From assembly GCA_034408935.1 (NCBI GenBank), contig DAOUMV010000012.1, forward strand, positions 124,001-188,000: a DNA stretch of 64,000 nt, written 5' to 3'. Positions 26,728-35,642 of this stretch are shown piece by piece. Under the pieces are notes generated by a model. The model saw only the letters and a list, made by a program, of their open reading frames with translations. It made no database searches and was not told the origin of the DNA. The translations under genes were made by a program, and so were the position numbers. Source of the stretch: DAOUMF01 sp034408935 (GTDB lineage: Bacteria > Chloroflexota > Dehalococcoidia > SM23-28-2 > RBG-16-64-32). The stretch's first letter is position 1, and each line of letters starts with the position of its first letter.

Positions 26728-26777
26728 AGAGCACGCGTCCGTTGGTCATCACCCCGGAGGTCGCCGAGCCCGCGTAG

Positions 26778-27524
26778 ATGAACGACCTGGCCGGCGCCCT
26801 CCTCCTGAGCACTCTGGCTGGCCTGGCCACCGGCCTGGGCGGTCTCATGGCGATCTCGCGGCGGCCCAATGAGAGGCAACTGGGCTTCCTGATGGGCTTC
26901 ACGGCCGGGGTGATGCTGGCCCTGGCCTCCGTGGGCCTCCTGTGGGAAGCCTGGGACGACGCCGGGTTCGGCACCGCCACCATCGCCTTTGCAGCGGGGG
27001 CGCTGACCATGTTCGCTATCGACGTCTTCCTCCCCCACATACGCTTCGCCGTACAGGAGCCGGGCGTGCTGGACCAGCGCCTTTTCACCACGGGCCTGCT
27101 CATCGCGGTGGGCCTCACCCTCCACAACATCCCCGAAGGGGCAGCCGTGGGCGCTGGCTACATCCACACTCCCGAGCTGGGCGCCATGGTGGCGGCAGGC
27201 ATGGCTATGCACAACGTCCCCGAGGGCGTGGCTACCGCGCTGCCCATCTATGCCAGCGGCGCCTCCAGACTGGCAGCCTTCAGGCTCAGCCTTCTGTCCG
27301 GTCTGGTGGAACCGGCGGGAGCCCTGGTGGCGGCCCTGCTGCTATCAAGCCTCCAAGGCATGGTACCAGCCGCTCTCGCCTTCGCCGCGGGCGTGATGAC
27401 TTTCATTACCCTGGATGAGCTGATTCCCGCCGCCCGCAGGGAGGGCCACGAACACTACACAGCCCTGGGCATCATCATTGGTGGCGTCTGTATGTTCCTG
27501 GTCATCGGGGGATTCGGGTCCTAG
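26778..27524 (+). CDS. ZIP family divalent metal transporter
   Basis: This 248-residue protein has about eight membrane segments. Two copies of the metal-site motif are present: LHNIPEGAAVG (about residue 116) and MHNVPEGVATA (about 143). It resembles ZupT and would import zinc, iron or manganese across the cytoplasmic membrane. The 3' end overlaps the convergent gene by 4 bases. Confidence 0.9.
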   Translation: MNDLAGALLLSTLAGLATGLGGLMAISRRPNERQLGFLMGFTAGVMLALASVGLLWEAWDDAGFGTATIAFAAGALTMFAIDVFLPHIRFAVQEPGVLDQRLFTTGLLIAVGLTLHNIPEGAAVGAGYIHTPELGAMVAAGMAMHNVPEGVATALPIYASGASRLAAFRLSLLSGLVEPAGALVAALLLSSLQGMVPAALAFAAGVMTFITLDELIPAARREGHEHYTALGIIIGGVCMFLVIGGFGS

Positions 27525-28633
27525 GGAGAAGAGTCAGCGTTCACTTCGCCCTCGCGCAGCCGTAAGAACTCCTCGCCCACGATGCGCCACACCACGTCCG
27601 GCCGGGCACAGCGGACTCGCGACATGTTGGCGGTGCCCTCGAAGCTCCAGGCGGCCACGTGGCTGGCGCCCACCTCCTGGGCCACCCGCAGGCCGGTGCG
27701 AAGCTCCTCCTCGCGGCCCTTGGGAACGGAGAACGCCTGCACCCAGAGCTCGAGCTGGCGGTTGTGACGCCGCGCGGCCTCGGCGGCGGCCTCGCCGTAG
27801 GCGCGCACGAACGGCTCCGCCTCCGTCCCCAGCAGGTACCAGTAGGGATCGCAACTGAAGATGTCCAAATCCGGGATGGCGGCCGCAGCCTCGAAGTCGC
27901 CGACGCCGATGTGGAGCATCGCCTCCACGCCTCCCGGGTCGGCCCCCGTCGAGCCCCGCTCCAGGACGCGAGCCAATCGCTCCTGCTGCTGAGGGAAGCC
28001 GTGAGCGGCCAGATCGGTCGGCATCAGACAGAGGGTGTTGCGCATGCCCTTCTCGTGGCCGTAGCGGCACATCTCGGTTAGGAGCTCCAGCAGGCACGAC
28101 TCGCGGAAGGCGCGCACCTCGGGGGTAAAGCGGGCGGGCATATCGCCACCGTAGCGCTCGCGGAAGAGGCGGAGGCAGACGTCGCAACGACAGGCCCAGG
28201 CGCCGGAGAGGTCGCCGCGCCAGAGGCCGACGTAGAAGTGAGGCTCATCCCAGAAGAGGACGTCGCCGTGGGCGGCGGCGCAGGCGTCGATCCAGCCTCG
28301 GAGGAAGGCGCGCGTCTCGGGGTGGTTGGGGCAAGCCGCGCCCAGACAGCGCCCGTCCGAGAGGACCTGCCACGTCTCCGGGTGGTCCAGAGGGAAGCGG
28401 GTGAACGCCTCGCCGGAGAAGATGCCGAGCAGGCCCCAGGGATCGAGCCAAGCCTCCAAGCCGGCCCCGTGGGTGGCGGCGACGACGTCGTGCATCGTGT
28501 CGCGGTAGAAGGCGAGGTCGGTCTCCGTGAAGCAGTGGACGACGTAGGTGCAGCCGTGGTCAACGATGTCCTGAAGGTCGTCGCTGACGTGGCGCAGGGT
28601 GCGAGACGAGAAGTAGGCGACTCCGGTCTCCAT
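27521..28633 (-). CDS. Uncharacterised protein, probably TIM-barrel and glycosidase-like
   Basis: This 370-residue protein has no signal peptide. The order of segments suggests an alpha/beta barrel: VVHCFTETDLAFY, LEAWLDPWGLLG, DVLFWDEPHFYVG (a candidate acidic active-site segment) and LELWVQAFSVPKGREEE. A cysteine cluster ACRCDVCLRLF at about residue 187 resembles short Cys motifs in some glycoside hydrolase-like proteins. I do not recognise a named family. GGGAGG precedes the ATG at 28633. It is divergent from the nitroreductase gene. Confidence 0.75.
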   Translation of the reverse strand: METGVAYFSSRTLRHVSDDLQDIVDHGCTYVVHCFTETDLAFYRDTMHDVVAATHGAGLEAWLDPWGLLGIFSGEAFTRFPLDHPETWQVLSDGRCLGAACPNHPETRAFLRGWIDACAAAHGDVLFWDEPHFYVGLWRGDLSGAWACRCDVCLRLFRERYGGDMPARFTPEVRAFRESCLLELLTEMCRYGHEKGMRNTLCLMPTDLAAHGFPQQQERLARVLERGSTGADPGGVEAMLHIGVGDFEAAAAIPDLDIFSCDPYWYLLGTEAEPFVRAYGEAAAEAARRHNRQLELWVQAFSVPKGREEELRTGLRVAQEVGASHVAAWSFEGTANMSRVRCARPDVVWRIVGEEFLRLREGEVNADSSP

Positions 28634-28713
28634 GGCGCGCCTCCCGGAACCTTGAACGCATCACCGATGTGAGTATAGCCTATGCTCCCAACGCTGGTAT
28701 CGAGGAGGCCGAC

Positions 28714-29247
28714 ATGGAGTTCGAAGAGCTTGTCCGCACGCGGTGTATGGTGCGCGCATTCCGGCCGGACCCGGTGCCGGAGGAGCTGATCGAGAAGCTG
28801 CTGAGCCAGGCCGTGCGGGCACCCAGCGCGGGGAACCTCCAGGCCTGGGAGTTCGTAGTAGTGCAGGAGCCAGAGAGGAGGCGGCGTCTGGCGGAGGCGG
28901 CGGTACGGCAGACGTTCGTGGCCGAGGCGCCGGTGGTCATCGTCGCCTGCCGCAACATGGAGCGCAACGCCGCGAAGTACGGAGGCCGCGGCCGCGACTT
29001 CTACAACGTGATCGACGTCTCGCTTGCCTCGATGGTGATCCTGCTGGCAGCGCACAACGAGGGCCTGGGCGCGTGCTTTGTGGGCGCCTACTTGGACAGG
29101 GAGGTGTCGCGCATCCTGGGGCTACCGGAGCACGTACGCCCGGTGGGGATCATACCGATCGGCTGGCCCGCCGAGTCGCCCACCCCGACGGAGCGCATGG
29201 CCCCGGCGCAGGTGGCGCACTACGAGCGGTTCGGACAGCGGCGGTAG
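28714..29247 (+). CDS. Nitroreductase family protein
   Basis: This 177-residue FMN protein has the family N-terminus ELVRTRCMVRAFRPDPVPEE, the FMN-binding segment RAPSAGNLQAWEFVV and ACFVGAY...LPEHVRPVGIIPIGWP at the C-terminus. It would reduce nitro, quinone or other electron-poor substrates with NAD(P)H. I start at ATG 28714, with GAGGAGG six bases upstream. Confidence 0.9.
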   Translation: MEFEELVRTRCMVRAFRPDPVPEELIEKLLSQAVRAPSAGNLQAWEFVVVQEPERRRRLAEAAVRQTFVAEAPVVIVACRNMERNAAKYGGRGRDFYNVIDVSLASMVILLAAHNEGLGACFVGAYLDREVSRILGLPEHVRPVGIIPIGWPAESPTPTERMAPAQVAHYERFGQRR

Positions 29248-29268
29248 AAGGCTGTCGCGGACGCGAGT

Positions 29269-29353
29269 CGCTCGCCCTTCGACAGGCTCAGGGCGAGCGG
29301 TGTCCGGAGCGGCTGAGCCTCCGTTCGTGGTTCGACGAGCTCACCACGAACGG
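29269..29353. repeat. Two adjacent inverted repeats of the TTCGACAGGCTC type
   Basis: The first hairpin has arms CGCTCGCCCT (29269-29278) and AGGGCGAGCG (29290-29299). The second has arms CCGTTCGTGGT (29321-29331) and ACCACGAACGG (29343-29353). Their loops are nearly the same (TCGACAGGCTC and TCGACGAGCTC). This looks like a dispersed palindromic repeat unit and its diverged copy. Confidence 0.7.
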
Positions 29354-29408
29354 CCCACGGGTAACGTTTGGCCGGGCACACACGAATCGCGTATCATTCG
29401 GCTTGGAG

Positions 29409-30119
29409 ATGAGCGCCCAGCCCGAATCCGAGCCCCGCGGCGATCCTATCGCCTCCTACTTCCGCGACCTGCTGCTCATCGGCGGCGAGGCGACGCGGCT
29501 GTACCTGGTGCGCCACGCCCAGTCCGAGGGGAACCGCGGCGAGTACGACGGGCCGGACGAAGACCCGCCCCTGAGCGAGGTGGGGCGGGAGCAGGCGCGC
29601 CGCCTGGGCCAGCGGTTCGCCCGTCAGAGGGTCGACGCCCTGTATTCGAGCCGGATGCGGCGGACGCTGGAGACGGCGCAGGCGATCGCCGAGGCGACGG
29701 GGCTGCCGGTGCGCACGGTGGAGAACCTGCACGAGGTGGACCTGGGCCAGGCCCAGCACGACTACGACGCCTTCTCGGAGGAGGAGGCGCTGGCACTGCG
29801 AGAGCGAGTCGCGCGGCGGCCGACGTGGGACTCGTTCCCCGACAGCGAGGGGAGCGCGGCGGCGCGGCGGCGCATCGTGGCGGCGCTGGACGGCGTCATC
29901 GAGGAGTGCGCGGGCAAGCGGGTGGCGGTGGTGGCGCACGGGGCGGTGATCATGAGCTACGTGAGCCACATCCTGGGCGTGGAGCGCGACATCCTATTCT
30001 ACGCGCTAAACGCCGGCATCACGTCGATACGGGCGCAGGGGGAGCGGCGGGTGCTCTGGCGGCTGAACGACGTGGCACACCTGGACGGGATGCCGCCCGG
30101 GTTCGGGGGGATTTCTTAG
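29409..30119 (+). CDS. Histidine phosphatase (phosphoglycerate mutase-like) family protein
   Basis: This 236-residue protein has the phosphohistidine motif YLVRHAQSEGN at about residue 33 and the second catalytic His in VAVVAHGAVIMSYVSH. LYSSRMRRTLETAQAIA is also typical. It hydrolyses phosphate esters; the substrate is unknown. I start at ATG 29409, where the domain begins after a short lead. The stop codon lies inside the left end of a palindromic element. Confidence 0.9.
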   Translation: MSAQPESEPRGDPIASYFRDLLLIGGEATRLYLVRHAQSEGNRGEYDGPDEDPPLSEVGREQARRLGQRFARQRVDALYSSRMRRTLETAQAIAEATGLPVRTVENLHEVDLGQAQHDYDAFSEEEALALRERVARRPTWDSFPDSEGSAAARRRIVAALDGVIEECAGKRVAVVAHGAVIMSYVSHILGVERDILFYALNAGITSIRAQGERRVLWRLNDVAHLDGMPPGFGGIS

Positions 30120-30245
30120 CAGGGTGATGGAGAAGTCATCGCGAGGCCCGCGTGAGCGGGCCGTGGCGATCTCTGCAGATGCGAGATTGCCACGTCGCTT
30201 CGCTCCTCGCAATGACAGTTCGTCCTTTTTCAGGACCCTGCTAGG
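30115..30245. mobile_element. 131-bp MITE-like palindromic element
   Basis: The ends are inverted copies: CTTAGCAGGGTGATGGAGAAG on the left is similar to the complement of the right end, which reads CCTAGCAGGGTCCTGAAAAAG. Inside, TCATCGCGAGGC...GTGGCGATCTC pairs with GAGATTGCCACG...CTCGCAATGA. The whole element can fold on itself. It has no coding capacity. The interior resembles a repeat I recall from many bacterial genomes. Confidence 0.65.
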
Positions 30246-30262
30246 GCGCGCGGGCGGAACGC

Positions 30263-31495
30263 TCAGTCCTGCGTTAGCCCCCGAAGGTCGCCCTTGGGTA
30301 TGCCGAGCTTGGAGCGCGGGTCGAGGGCGCGGAGGAGCTGCTCGAATGCTTCCTCGTACTTGGTGGCGTCCTGCCACTCCCGGAAATCACCTATGTGCTT
30401 CTTCTTCACGTCAGCCGCCCTTGGATAATCCCAAGCGTCGAGCACGTAGTCATCCAGCCGCACGGGCACCAGGACATCCGTGTCCATGTCCGCGTTGCCC
30501 TTCTCAGCCTGCTGTCGCTTGAGCTGCTCCTCCTTCTGGAGCGCACGCTCGATCTCACCCAGGACGCCAGGCCGTTCCAGGGACGACTGAGAGCAGATCA
30601 CGATCATCTTCTCGTGGAGGACGATGGCGCGGCTGATGTTGCCCCATACCTCGCGTCCCACGATCGCGTCCACGTCGTATTTCCAGCACCTTATGTCGCG
30701 GCTTCGGAGATCGTCATAGAGCCGCTGCGCGAACTCGCCGTCCTCCCCGCCGTAGCTGATGAAGCAAGAGAAGAACTGGATGGGCTCGGTCTCGAGGAGA
30801 TCAGGCAGGTAGTCCAGCAAGGTCCGGGGTACGCCGGCGTTCTCGAAGAACGTGCGCTGCGCGGCCGTGAACTGACCTCCGGCGCCTTTCAGTGTCAGGA
30901 CGAGAGTGTCCACGCCGATGGTGCTGGGCATATCGTGCTGAACAGTCTCCAGCCCCTGAACGCGGCTGAGGTCGCAATCGGCGAAACATGTGCTTGCGCA
31001 CAGAGCGGCGGTGAGGTTGGCCCCAGTCAGGTTGGAAAAGCTGAAGCTCGCGACCGTAAGGTCAGACCCGGTGAGGCACACCCCGCTGAGGTCGGCCCCA
31101 CTAAGGTTGGCCCAGCTGAGGGTAACCTCGCTTAGGTTGCCGCCGCAAAGGTGTGCGTAGATGAAGTCCGCACCGTCGAGGAGGGCCCTAGTGAGGTTGG
31201 CCCCACTAAGGTCGGCGTCCCTGAGGATGGCCCTGACGAGCCTAGCCTGGTCGAGGACGACCCTCCTGAGATCGGCCTCGCTGAGGTCAGCCCTGTTGAG
31301 AGCCGCCCCGCTGAGGTCGGCGCCGTGAAGGTCCGCGGTGCTGAGGTCGGCCACGTTCAGGTTGGCCCCGCGCAGGTGGGCCCTGCTGAGGTTGGCGCCG
31401 CTGAGCTCGAGTCGCTCGTCCGGGTGCTGCCGTCGCCACTGGTTAATCGCGGCCGCGCCGCGCTTGACGACCCTGAGATGATCGCGATTAGCCAT
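30263..31495 (-). CDS. Pentapeptide-repeat protein with C-terminal TIR domain
   Basis: This 410-residue protein has A(N/D)L-type pentapeptide repeats over residues about 29-185 (for example SGANLSRAHLRGANL), which form a right-handed four-sided helix. After a linker, a TIR domain begins at about 238 with FFSCFISYGGEDGEFAQRL. The catalytic-loop Glu typical of NAD-cleaving TIR domains may be Glu314, in RPGVLGEIERAL. Bacterial TIR proteins are often NADases or signal producers in antiphage defence or abortive infection; here that is inference. No partner sensor gene is adjacent. Codons look less GC-rich than in neighbouring genes, suggesting transfer. Confidence 0.87.
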   Translation of the reverse strand: MANRDHLRVVKRGAAAINQWRRQHPDERLELSGANLSRAHLRGANLNVADLSTADLHGADLSGAALNRADLSEADLRRVVLDQARLVRAILRDADLSGANLTRALLDGADFIYAHLCGGNLSEVTLSWANLSGADLSGVCLTGSDLTVASFSFSNLTGANLTAALCASTCFADCDLSRVQGLETVQHDMPSTIGVDTLVLTLKGAGGQFTAAQRTFFENAGVPRTLLDYLPDLLETEPIQFFSCFISYGGEDGEFAQRLYDDLRSRDIRCWKYDVDAIVGREVWGNISRAIVLHEKMIVICSQSSLERPGVLGEIERALQKEEQLKRQQAEKGNADMDTDVLVPVRLDDYVLDAWDYPRAADVKKKHIGDFREWQDATKYEEAFEQLLRALDPRSKLGIPKGDLRGLTQD

Positions 31496-31528
31496 GGCCG
31501 CTCGCCCCCTTTCCTGCGGCGCAGTTTC

Positions 31529-32662
31529 CTAGATCAGGCGGGTGGTGTCCGCCTGCTCGTACTGCTTGAGCTTGTCGTCGTCCAGATCGAGGCCGAGGCC
31601 GGGCCTCTGGGGCAGGAGGACGTAGCCTTCGTCGTCGATGCGCAGCGGCTCGGCGAAGATGAAGTCGCGGGTCTCGGGCGTCCAGTTGGGCGGGTCGTAC
31701 GGGTACTCGATGTACGGCACGCGGGACGAGGCGGCGGCGACGTGCATGTTGGCCAGCAGGCCGATGCCGTTGGTCCAAGTGTGCGGCGTGAACACCTTCC
31801 CGGCCGCCTCCACCATGGCCGCGATCTTCTGCGCGCCCGCGATGCCGCTTACGAACGTACAGTCCGGCTGGTAGACATCGAAGCAGCCGTTCTCGAGGTA
31901 GGCGCGTATCTCCTCCGGCCCGCGGTTGAGCTCGGCACCGGCTAACCTTAGCGTCGAAAGCGTCGATCGCAGCTCGGCCAGGCCGTCGTAGTCGTAGGCG
32001 TCCAGGGGCTCCTCCAGCCAGTAGACGCCGCAGCGCTCCATCTCCCTGCCGGCGGCGACGGCGGTCTTCAGGTCCCAGCGGTTGGGTTGAAGATCGGGGG
32101 CGATGCGCCAGCCCCAGTTGGCGTCGACCATGATGTCGATGTCGTCGCCGACGGCGTCGCGCACGGCCTCCAGGGTACGGATGTCGTCTCGCCAGTCGGC
32201 GCTGTGGAAGCGCAGCTTGAGCGCCTTGAAGCCCTCGGAGACGATCTGCTGGGCCGACTCGACCCGCGCCTCCACTGGGCGCAGCTCTCCGGTGGAGGCG
32301 TACGCCTTCAGCTTGTCGGAGCCGCCGCCGAGGAGGCGGTAGATCGGCTGGCCGGTGGCCTGGCCGATGACGTCCCAGAGCGCGACCTCCACGGGCCAGG
32401 GGCGGCCGACGAAGAAGGCCATGGAGCGGAGCTGGGCGACGTGGCGGTCCATGTCGAACGGGTCCTGGCCCATGAGGAACATGCCGGCGATCTCCCAGCG
32501 CACGGGCACGCCGCCGGAGCCGACGCCGACGATGCCCTCGTCTGTGTGGACTTCCACGACGTGGACGCGGGCGGAGGTTGTGGGCAGCGGCTGCCAGGTG
32601 GGATAGAAGGTCTTGGACATGGGCATCTCGAAGAGGCGGACCTTGACCTGCGTGATCTTCAT
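31529..32662 (-). CDS. Enolase-superfamily (mandelate racemase/muconate lactonizing) enzyme
   Basis: This 377-residue protein has the capping domain followed by a TIM barrel. The catalytic residues line up: KALKLRF (the K-x-K/R position at the end of strand 2), VDANWGW (first metal Asp), LEEPLD (second metal Glu), LAGAELN (third) and FTPHTWTNG (His base). This is the mandelate racemase or sugar acid dehydratase subgroup. The substrate is unknown. GGGAG precedes the ATG at 32662. Such enzymes are abundant in SAR202 genomes. Confidence 0.88.
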   Translation of the reverse strand: MKITQVKVRLFEMPMSKTFYPTWQPLPTTSARVHVVEVHTDEGIVGVGSGGVPVRWEIAGMFLMGQDPFDMDRHVAQLRSMAFFVGRPWPVEVALWDVIGQATGQPIYRLLGGGSDKLKAYASTGELRPVEARVESAQQIVSEGFKALKLRFHSADWRDDIRTLEAVRDAVGDDIDIMVDANWGWRIAPDLQPNRWDLKTAVAAGREMERCGVYWLEEPLDAYDYDGLAELRSTLSTLRLAGAELNRGPEEIRAYLENGCFDVYQPDCTFVSGIAGAQKIAAMVEAAGKVFTPHTWTNGIGLLANMHVAAASSRVPYIEYPYDPPNWTPETRDFIFAEPLRIDDEGYVLLPQRPGLGLDLDDDKLKQYEQADTTRLI

Positions 32663-32743
32663 CGCTGACTCCCGGAACCTAACGCTGGGCGGCCGCCTGG
32701 CCGCATCTTAGGTTGGCGGCGGCGTCCGAGTCAACGCGGCGCG

Positions 32744-32773
32744 TTGACAGGGCCTGCGGCTCGCGAATAGCCT
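32744..32773 (+). promoter_or_regulatory. Promoter of a CoA transferase gene
   Basis: A perfect TTGACA (32744-32749), an 18-base spacer and TAGCCT (32768-32773) precede the gene starting at 32807, which also has GAAGGAGG. Confidence 0.45.
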
Positions 32774-32806
32774 AGGTGACGCCAGTCGATGCGAAGGAGG
32801 CCTAAC

Positions 32807-33994
32807 ATGGGCGGACCGCTGGAGGGGATCCGAGTCCTCGACTTCACCATCGCGCAGCAGGGGGCGTACGCCACGCTGCTGATGGCGGACATGGGCGCGG
32901 ACGTGATCAAGGTGGAGCCGCCGCGCGGGGGCGAGATCGGCCGCTTCCTGGCGATGGACCGAAGGACCGGGTACAGCGTCTACTTCCTGGCGATCAACCG
33001 GGGCAAGCGCAGCCTCACCATCGACCTGAAGTCGGAGAAAGGGCGGGAGGTGGCGCTGCGGCTGGCCCGCGACTGCGACGTGGTGGCCCACAACTTCCGG
33101 CCGGGGGTGATGGAGAAGCTGGGGCTGGACTATGAGGCGTTCAAGCACGTCAACCCGCGCATCATCTACGCCGCCGCCTCCGCCTTCGGCACCAAGGGCC
33201 GGCTGGGCCAGAAGCCGGGGAACGACATCCTGGCCCAGGCGATGAGCGGGCTGATGAGCACGACAGGCGAGGACGATGTGCCGCTGCCCACCGGTGCCGC
33301 CATCGCTGACCACATGAGCGCGCTGACCATGGCCCTGGGCATCGTCACCGCCCTTCTCGTCCGCGAGCGGACGGGCGCGGGGCAGAAGGTGGAGACCTCG
33401 CTGCTGGGGAGCACGCTGGCGAGCCAGTCCTGGGAGCTGACGCACTACCTGCTGACGAGGGAGAAGCAGCCCAAGGCCGGACGGGGCAACGCCCTCCTGC
33501 CGCTCATCTGGTACACGTATCGAACGGCGGACGGCTACTTGGCGGTGGGCGGGGTGCCTCCGGACCGCTGGCACGCCTTCTGTGAGGGCATCGACTGGCC
33601 GGAGCTGGAGCGGGACAAACGGTTCGCCGGCGTGGGGGGGCGCATCCGCGGCAAGGAAGAGTTCAATCGCCTGCTGGACGACCACTTCTCGACCCGCACC
33701 ACGGAGGAATGGCTGCAACGGCTGGAGGCGGCCGACATCTTCTGCGCGCCGGTGTACGACTACCCCCAGCTAGTCGAGGAACCCCAGGTGTACGACAACG
33801 ATTACCTGGTGCCGGTGCAGCACCCGCGCCTGGGAGAGATCACGATGGTGAACTGCCCCATCCAGTTCAGCGAGACGCCGGTGGAGATCCCGGCGGCGGA
33901 GCCGCCGCTGGGGGAGCACACCGACGAGGTGCTCCAAGGCTTCGGGTATGACGCCGATGAGATCGAGCGGCTGCGCGAGGAGGGCGTGGTCTAG
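32807..33994 (+). CDS. Family III CoA transferase (CaiB/BaiF)
   Basis: This 395-residue protein opens with GIRVLDFTIAQQGAYATLLMADMGADVIKVE, the intertwined-dimer fold of formyl-CoA transferase relatives. The likely nucleophile Asp lies in PGNDILAQAMSG. These enzymes move CoA between carboxylic acids without ATP. The substrate is not visible; mesaconyl-CoA C1-C4 CoA transferase belongs to the same family, but other substrates are equally possible. Start ATG 32807 has a strong ribosome site. Confidence 0.88.
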   Translation: MGGPLEGIRVLDFTIAQQGAYATLLMADMGADVIKVEPPRGGEIGRFLAMDRRTGYSVYFLAINRGKRSLTIDLKSEKGREVALRLARDCDVVAHNFRPGVMEKLGLDYEAFKHVNPRIIYAAASAFGTKGRLGQKPGNDILAQAMSGLMSTTGEDDVPLPTGAAIADHMSALTMALGIVTALLVRERTGAGQKVETSLLGSTLASQSWELTHYLLTREKQPKAGRGNALLPLIWYTYRTADGYLAVGGVPPDRWHAFCEGIDWPELERDKRFAGVGGRIRGKEEFNRLLDDHFSTRTTEEWLQRLEAADIFCAPVYDYPQLVEEPQVYDNDYLVPVQHPRLGEITMVNCPIQFSETPVEIPAAEPPLGEHTDEVLQGFGYDADEIERLREEGVV

Positions 33995-34104
33995 CGTTCA
34001 CCCGGCCACAGTACTCCACCAACGCGCTCTGCCTCACAACCAGAGAACACCCTATTAGGGCGTGGGAGACGAACAACGCCTCGATTTGAGACCATCGCGC
34101 ACCC

Positions 34105-35472
34105 TCATGTCCCTTTGGCGTGGCTGTCGAGGAAATCGTTGGCAGCGTTGATCCAGTCGCCATACATCTGCCACAGAGTGAAGCCACCATGTGAGGTGTC
34201 TTCATCTTTGCACTCTTGCTTTACCTTCGTAACCGTCTTAGCGAGCTTGTCTGCGACGGAGTCATCTAGGTCGCCGACTGCGATGAGAAACCGGATAGCC
34301 TCTGCTGCCAGGTCTGGATCTGTGGGCCACACACCTCCCGGCCCAGAAAATCGCACAGCGTAAGAACGGAGCCAGTCAAGACGGTCGGCTTCGAGTGCAG
34401 CTATGAGAGGTGCTTCGCGTCTGAACGGACGTCCCTTAAGCTCGGCCAGCACCCGGCTCGCTGTCTTGCTGACTGCGGGCACAGGATCGTTGAGTGTTGC
34501 CACGAGAGGTGGAATTGTCCGTAGCCAGTCTGTGGTACCAACCATCCCTAGCGAATTGACCGCAGCCATGCGCACCGTCTCATCAGCGTCTTTCAGGGCA
34601 GTGACAAGAGGCTGCAAGGCATCGCCGCGATCACGGATGCAGACGCAGCCCAAAAGGTCTGCCGCCCGCAGCCGGACATCGCGATCGCTATCGTTGAGGT
34701 CTGCTATCAGGGACGCCTTAAGGCCCGGCATGCGCTCCAGCGCCCTCGTTGCTTCCTCTCTGACCTCGACGTCACTCCTGATGACGGAGGCAAGCTCATC
34801 CGCGGCCGCAAGGTAGCCGAGGTCTCCCAACGCCGCCGCTGCCGCTGACCGAACACGCGCGTACTTGTCCCGAAGCGCAGCAACAAGTGCCTGTCCAGCG
34901 CGAGCATCCCCAATCCTCCCCAGGGCTATTGCGGCTGCTTCACGTGAAGGGAATGCATCGTGTTCCTCTAAGATCGTGATTATCTGGTCCACAGCGCCGA
35001 CGTCCTTCACTTCTACGAAAGCCTGGATGGCCCTTTCACGGACCCGCGGGTTCTTACTCGCCAGACCGATGATTGCGCTGTCCACGTTAGCATGACGCTG
35101 CCGCACGGATGCTTGGGGAGAGACCCTCTCCCCGTCCTCGGCAGGAAGCGTCTTCTGCAGGGCCGTCGCAGCCGCGGCCCGCACAGACCGGGCGCTATCC
35201 GAATCTAGGGCGATGCGTAGAACCTGCTGGGCCGCATGGCTTCCCAGCTCCCCGAGTGCTGCTGCGGCTGCGCCACGCACCTCGGCCTTGCCGTGCGAGT
35301 AGAGAAGAAGATTTCCGAGGGGTTCGACAGCCCGTTGGTCGCCCAGCACGCCCAGGGCCCTAGCGGCGTCACGCCTTATCGCCGCATCTTTGTGGCTGAG
35401 AGCTTTGATGAGCCCATCTACATTGCGCCTTTCCTTCAGCTTCTCGATGTTGGGTGAGCCAAACAAGGGCAT
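34105..35472 (-). CDS. HEAT-repeat protein
   Basis: This 455-residue protein consists almost wholly of HEAT/PBS-lyase-type helical repeats of about 31 residues, for example AAIRRDAARALGVLGD and EVRGAAAAALGELGS, ten or more over residues 15-370. The C-terminal 80 residues are different and more polar. It has no catalytic motif, so it is probably a protein-protein scaffold. GAGGAGGT precedes the ATG at 35472. Codons are less GC-rich than those of the flanking CoA transferases. It lies between the two CoA transferase genes. Confidence 0.85.
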   Translation of the reverse strand: MPLFGSPNIEKLKERRNVDGLIKALSHKDAAIRRDAARALGVLGDQRAVEPLGNLLLYSHGKAEVRGAAAAALGELGSHAAQQVLRIALDSDSARSVRAAAATALQKTLPAEDGERVSPQASVRQRHANVDSAIIGLASKNPRVRERAIQAFVEVKDVGAVDQIITILEEHDAFPSREAAAIALGRIGDARAGQALVAALRDKYARVRSAAAAALGDLGYLAAADELASVIRSDVEVREEATRALERMPGLKASLIADLNDSDRDVRLRAADLLGCVCIRDRGDALQPLVTALKDADETVRMAAVNSLGMVGTTDWLRTIPPLVATLNDPVPAVSKTASRVLAELKGRPFRREAPLIAALEADRLDWLRSYAVRFSGPGGVWPTDPDLAAEAIRFLIAVGDLDDSVADKLAKTVTKVKQECKDEDTSHGGFTLWQMYGDWINAANDFLDSHAKGT

Positions 35473-35593
35473 CGCACACCTCCTCGCGGCTCCACGATTG
35501 TATGACCACCCATCGCCGCTGACAAGTGATTTGAGTGCAAAGAGGAGCGGGTCTAGCAGAGCTATGCTGTCGTTGTTCGACAGGCTTCCGCCA

Positions 35594-35625
35594 GAGCCTG
35601 CCTGCCGGTAGGCAGGGCGGGCAGG
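35594..35625. repeat. GCCTGCC/GGCAGG palindrome
   Basis: CCTGCC (35601-35606) and GGCAGG (35611-35616) form a hairpin inside a longer imperfect palindrome. Related palindromes occur at 59985-59999 and 60696-60717. A CTGTCG/CGACAG hairpin lies just upstream. Confidence 0.5.
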
Positions 35626-35642
35626 GAACGACGAGCGGCTGG

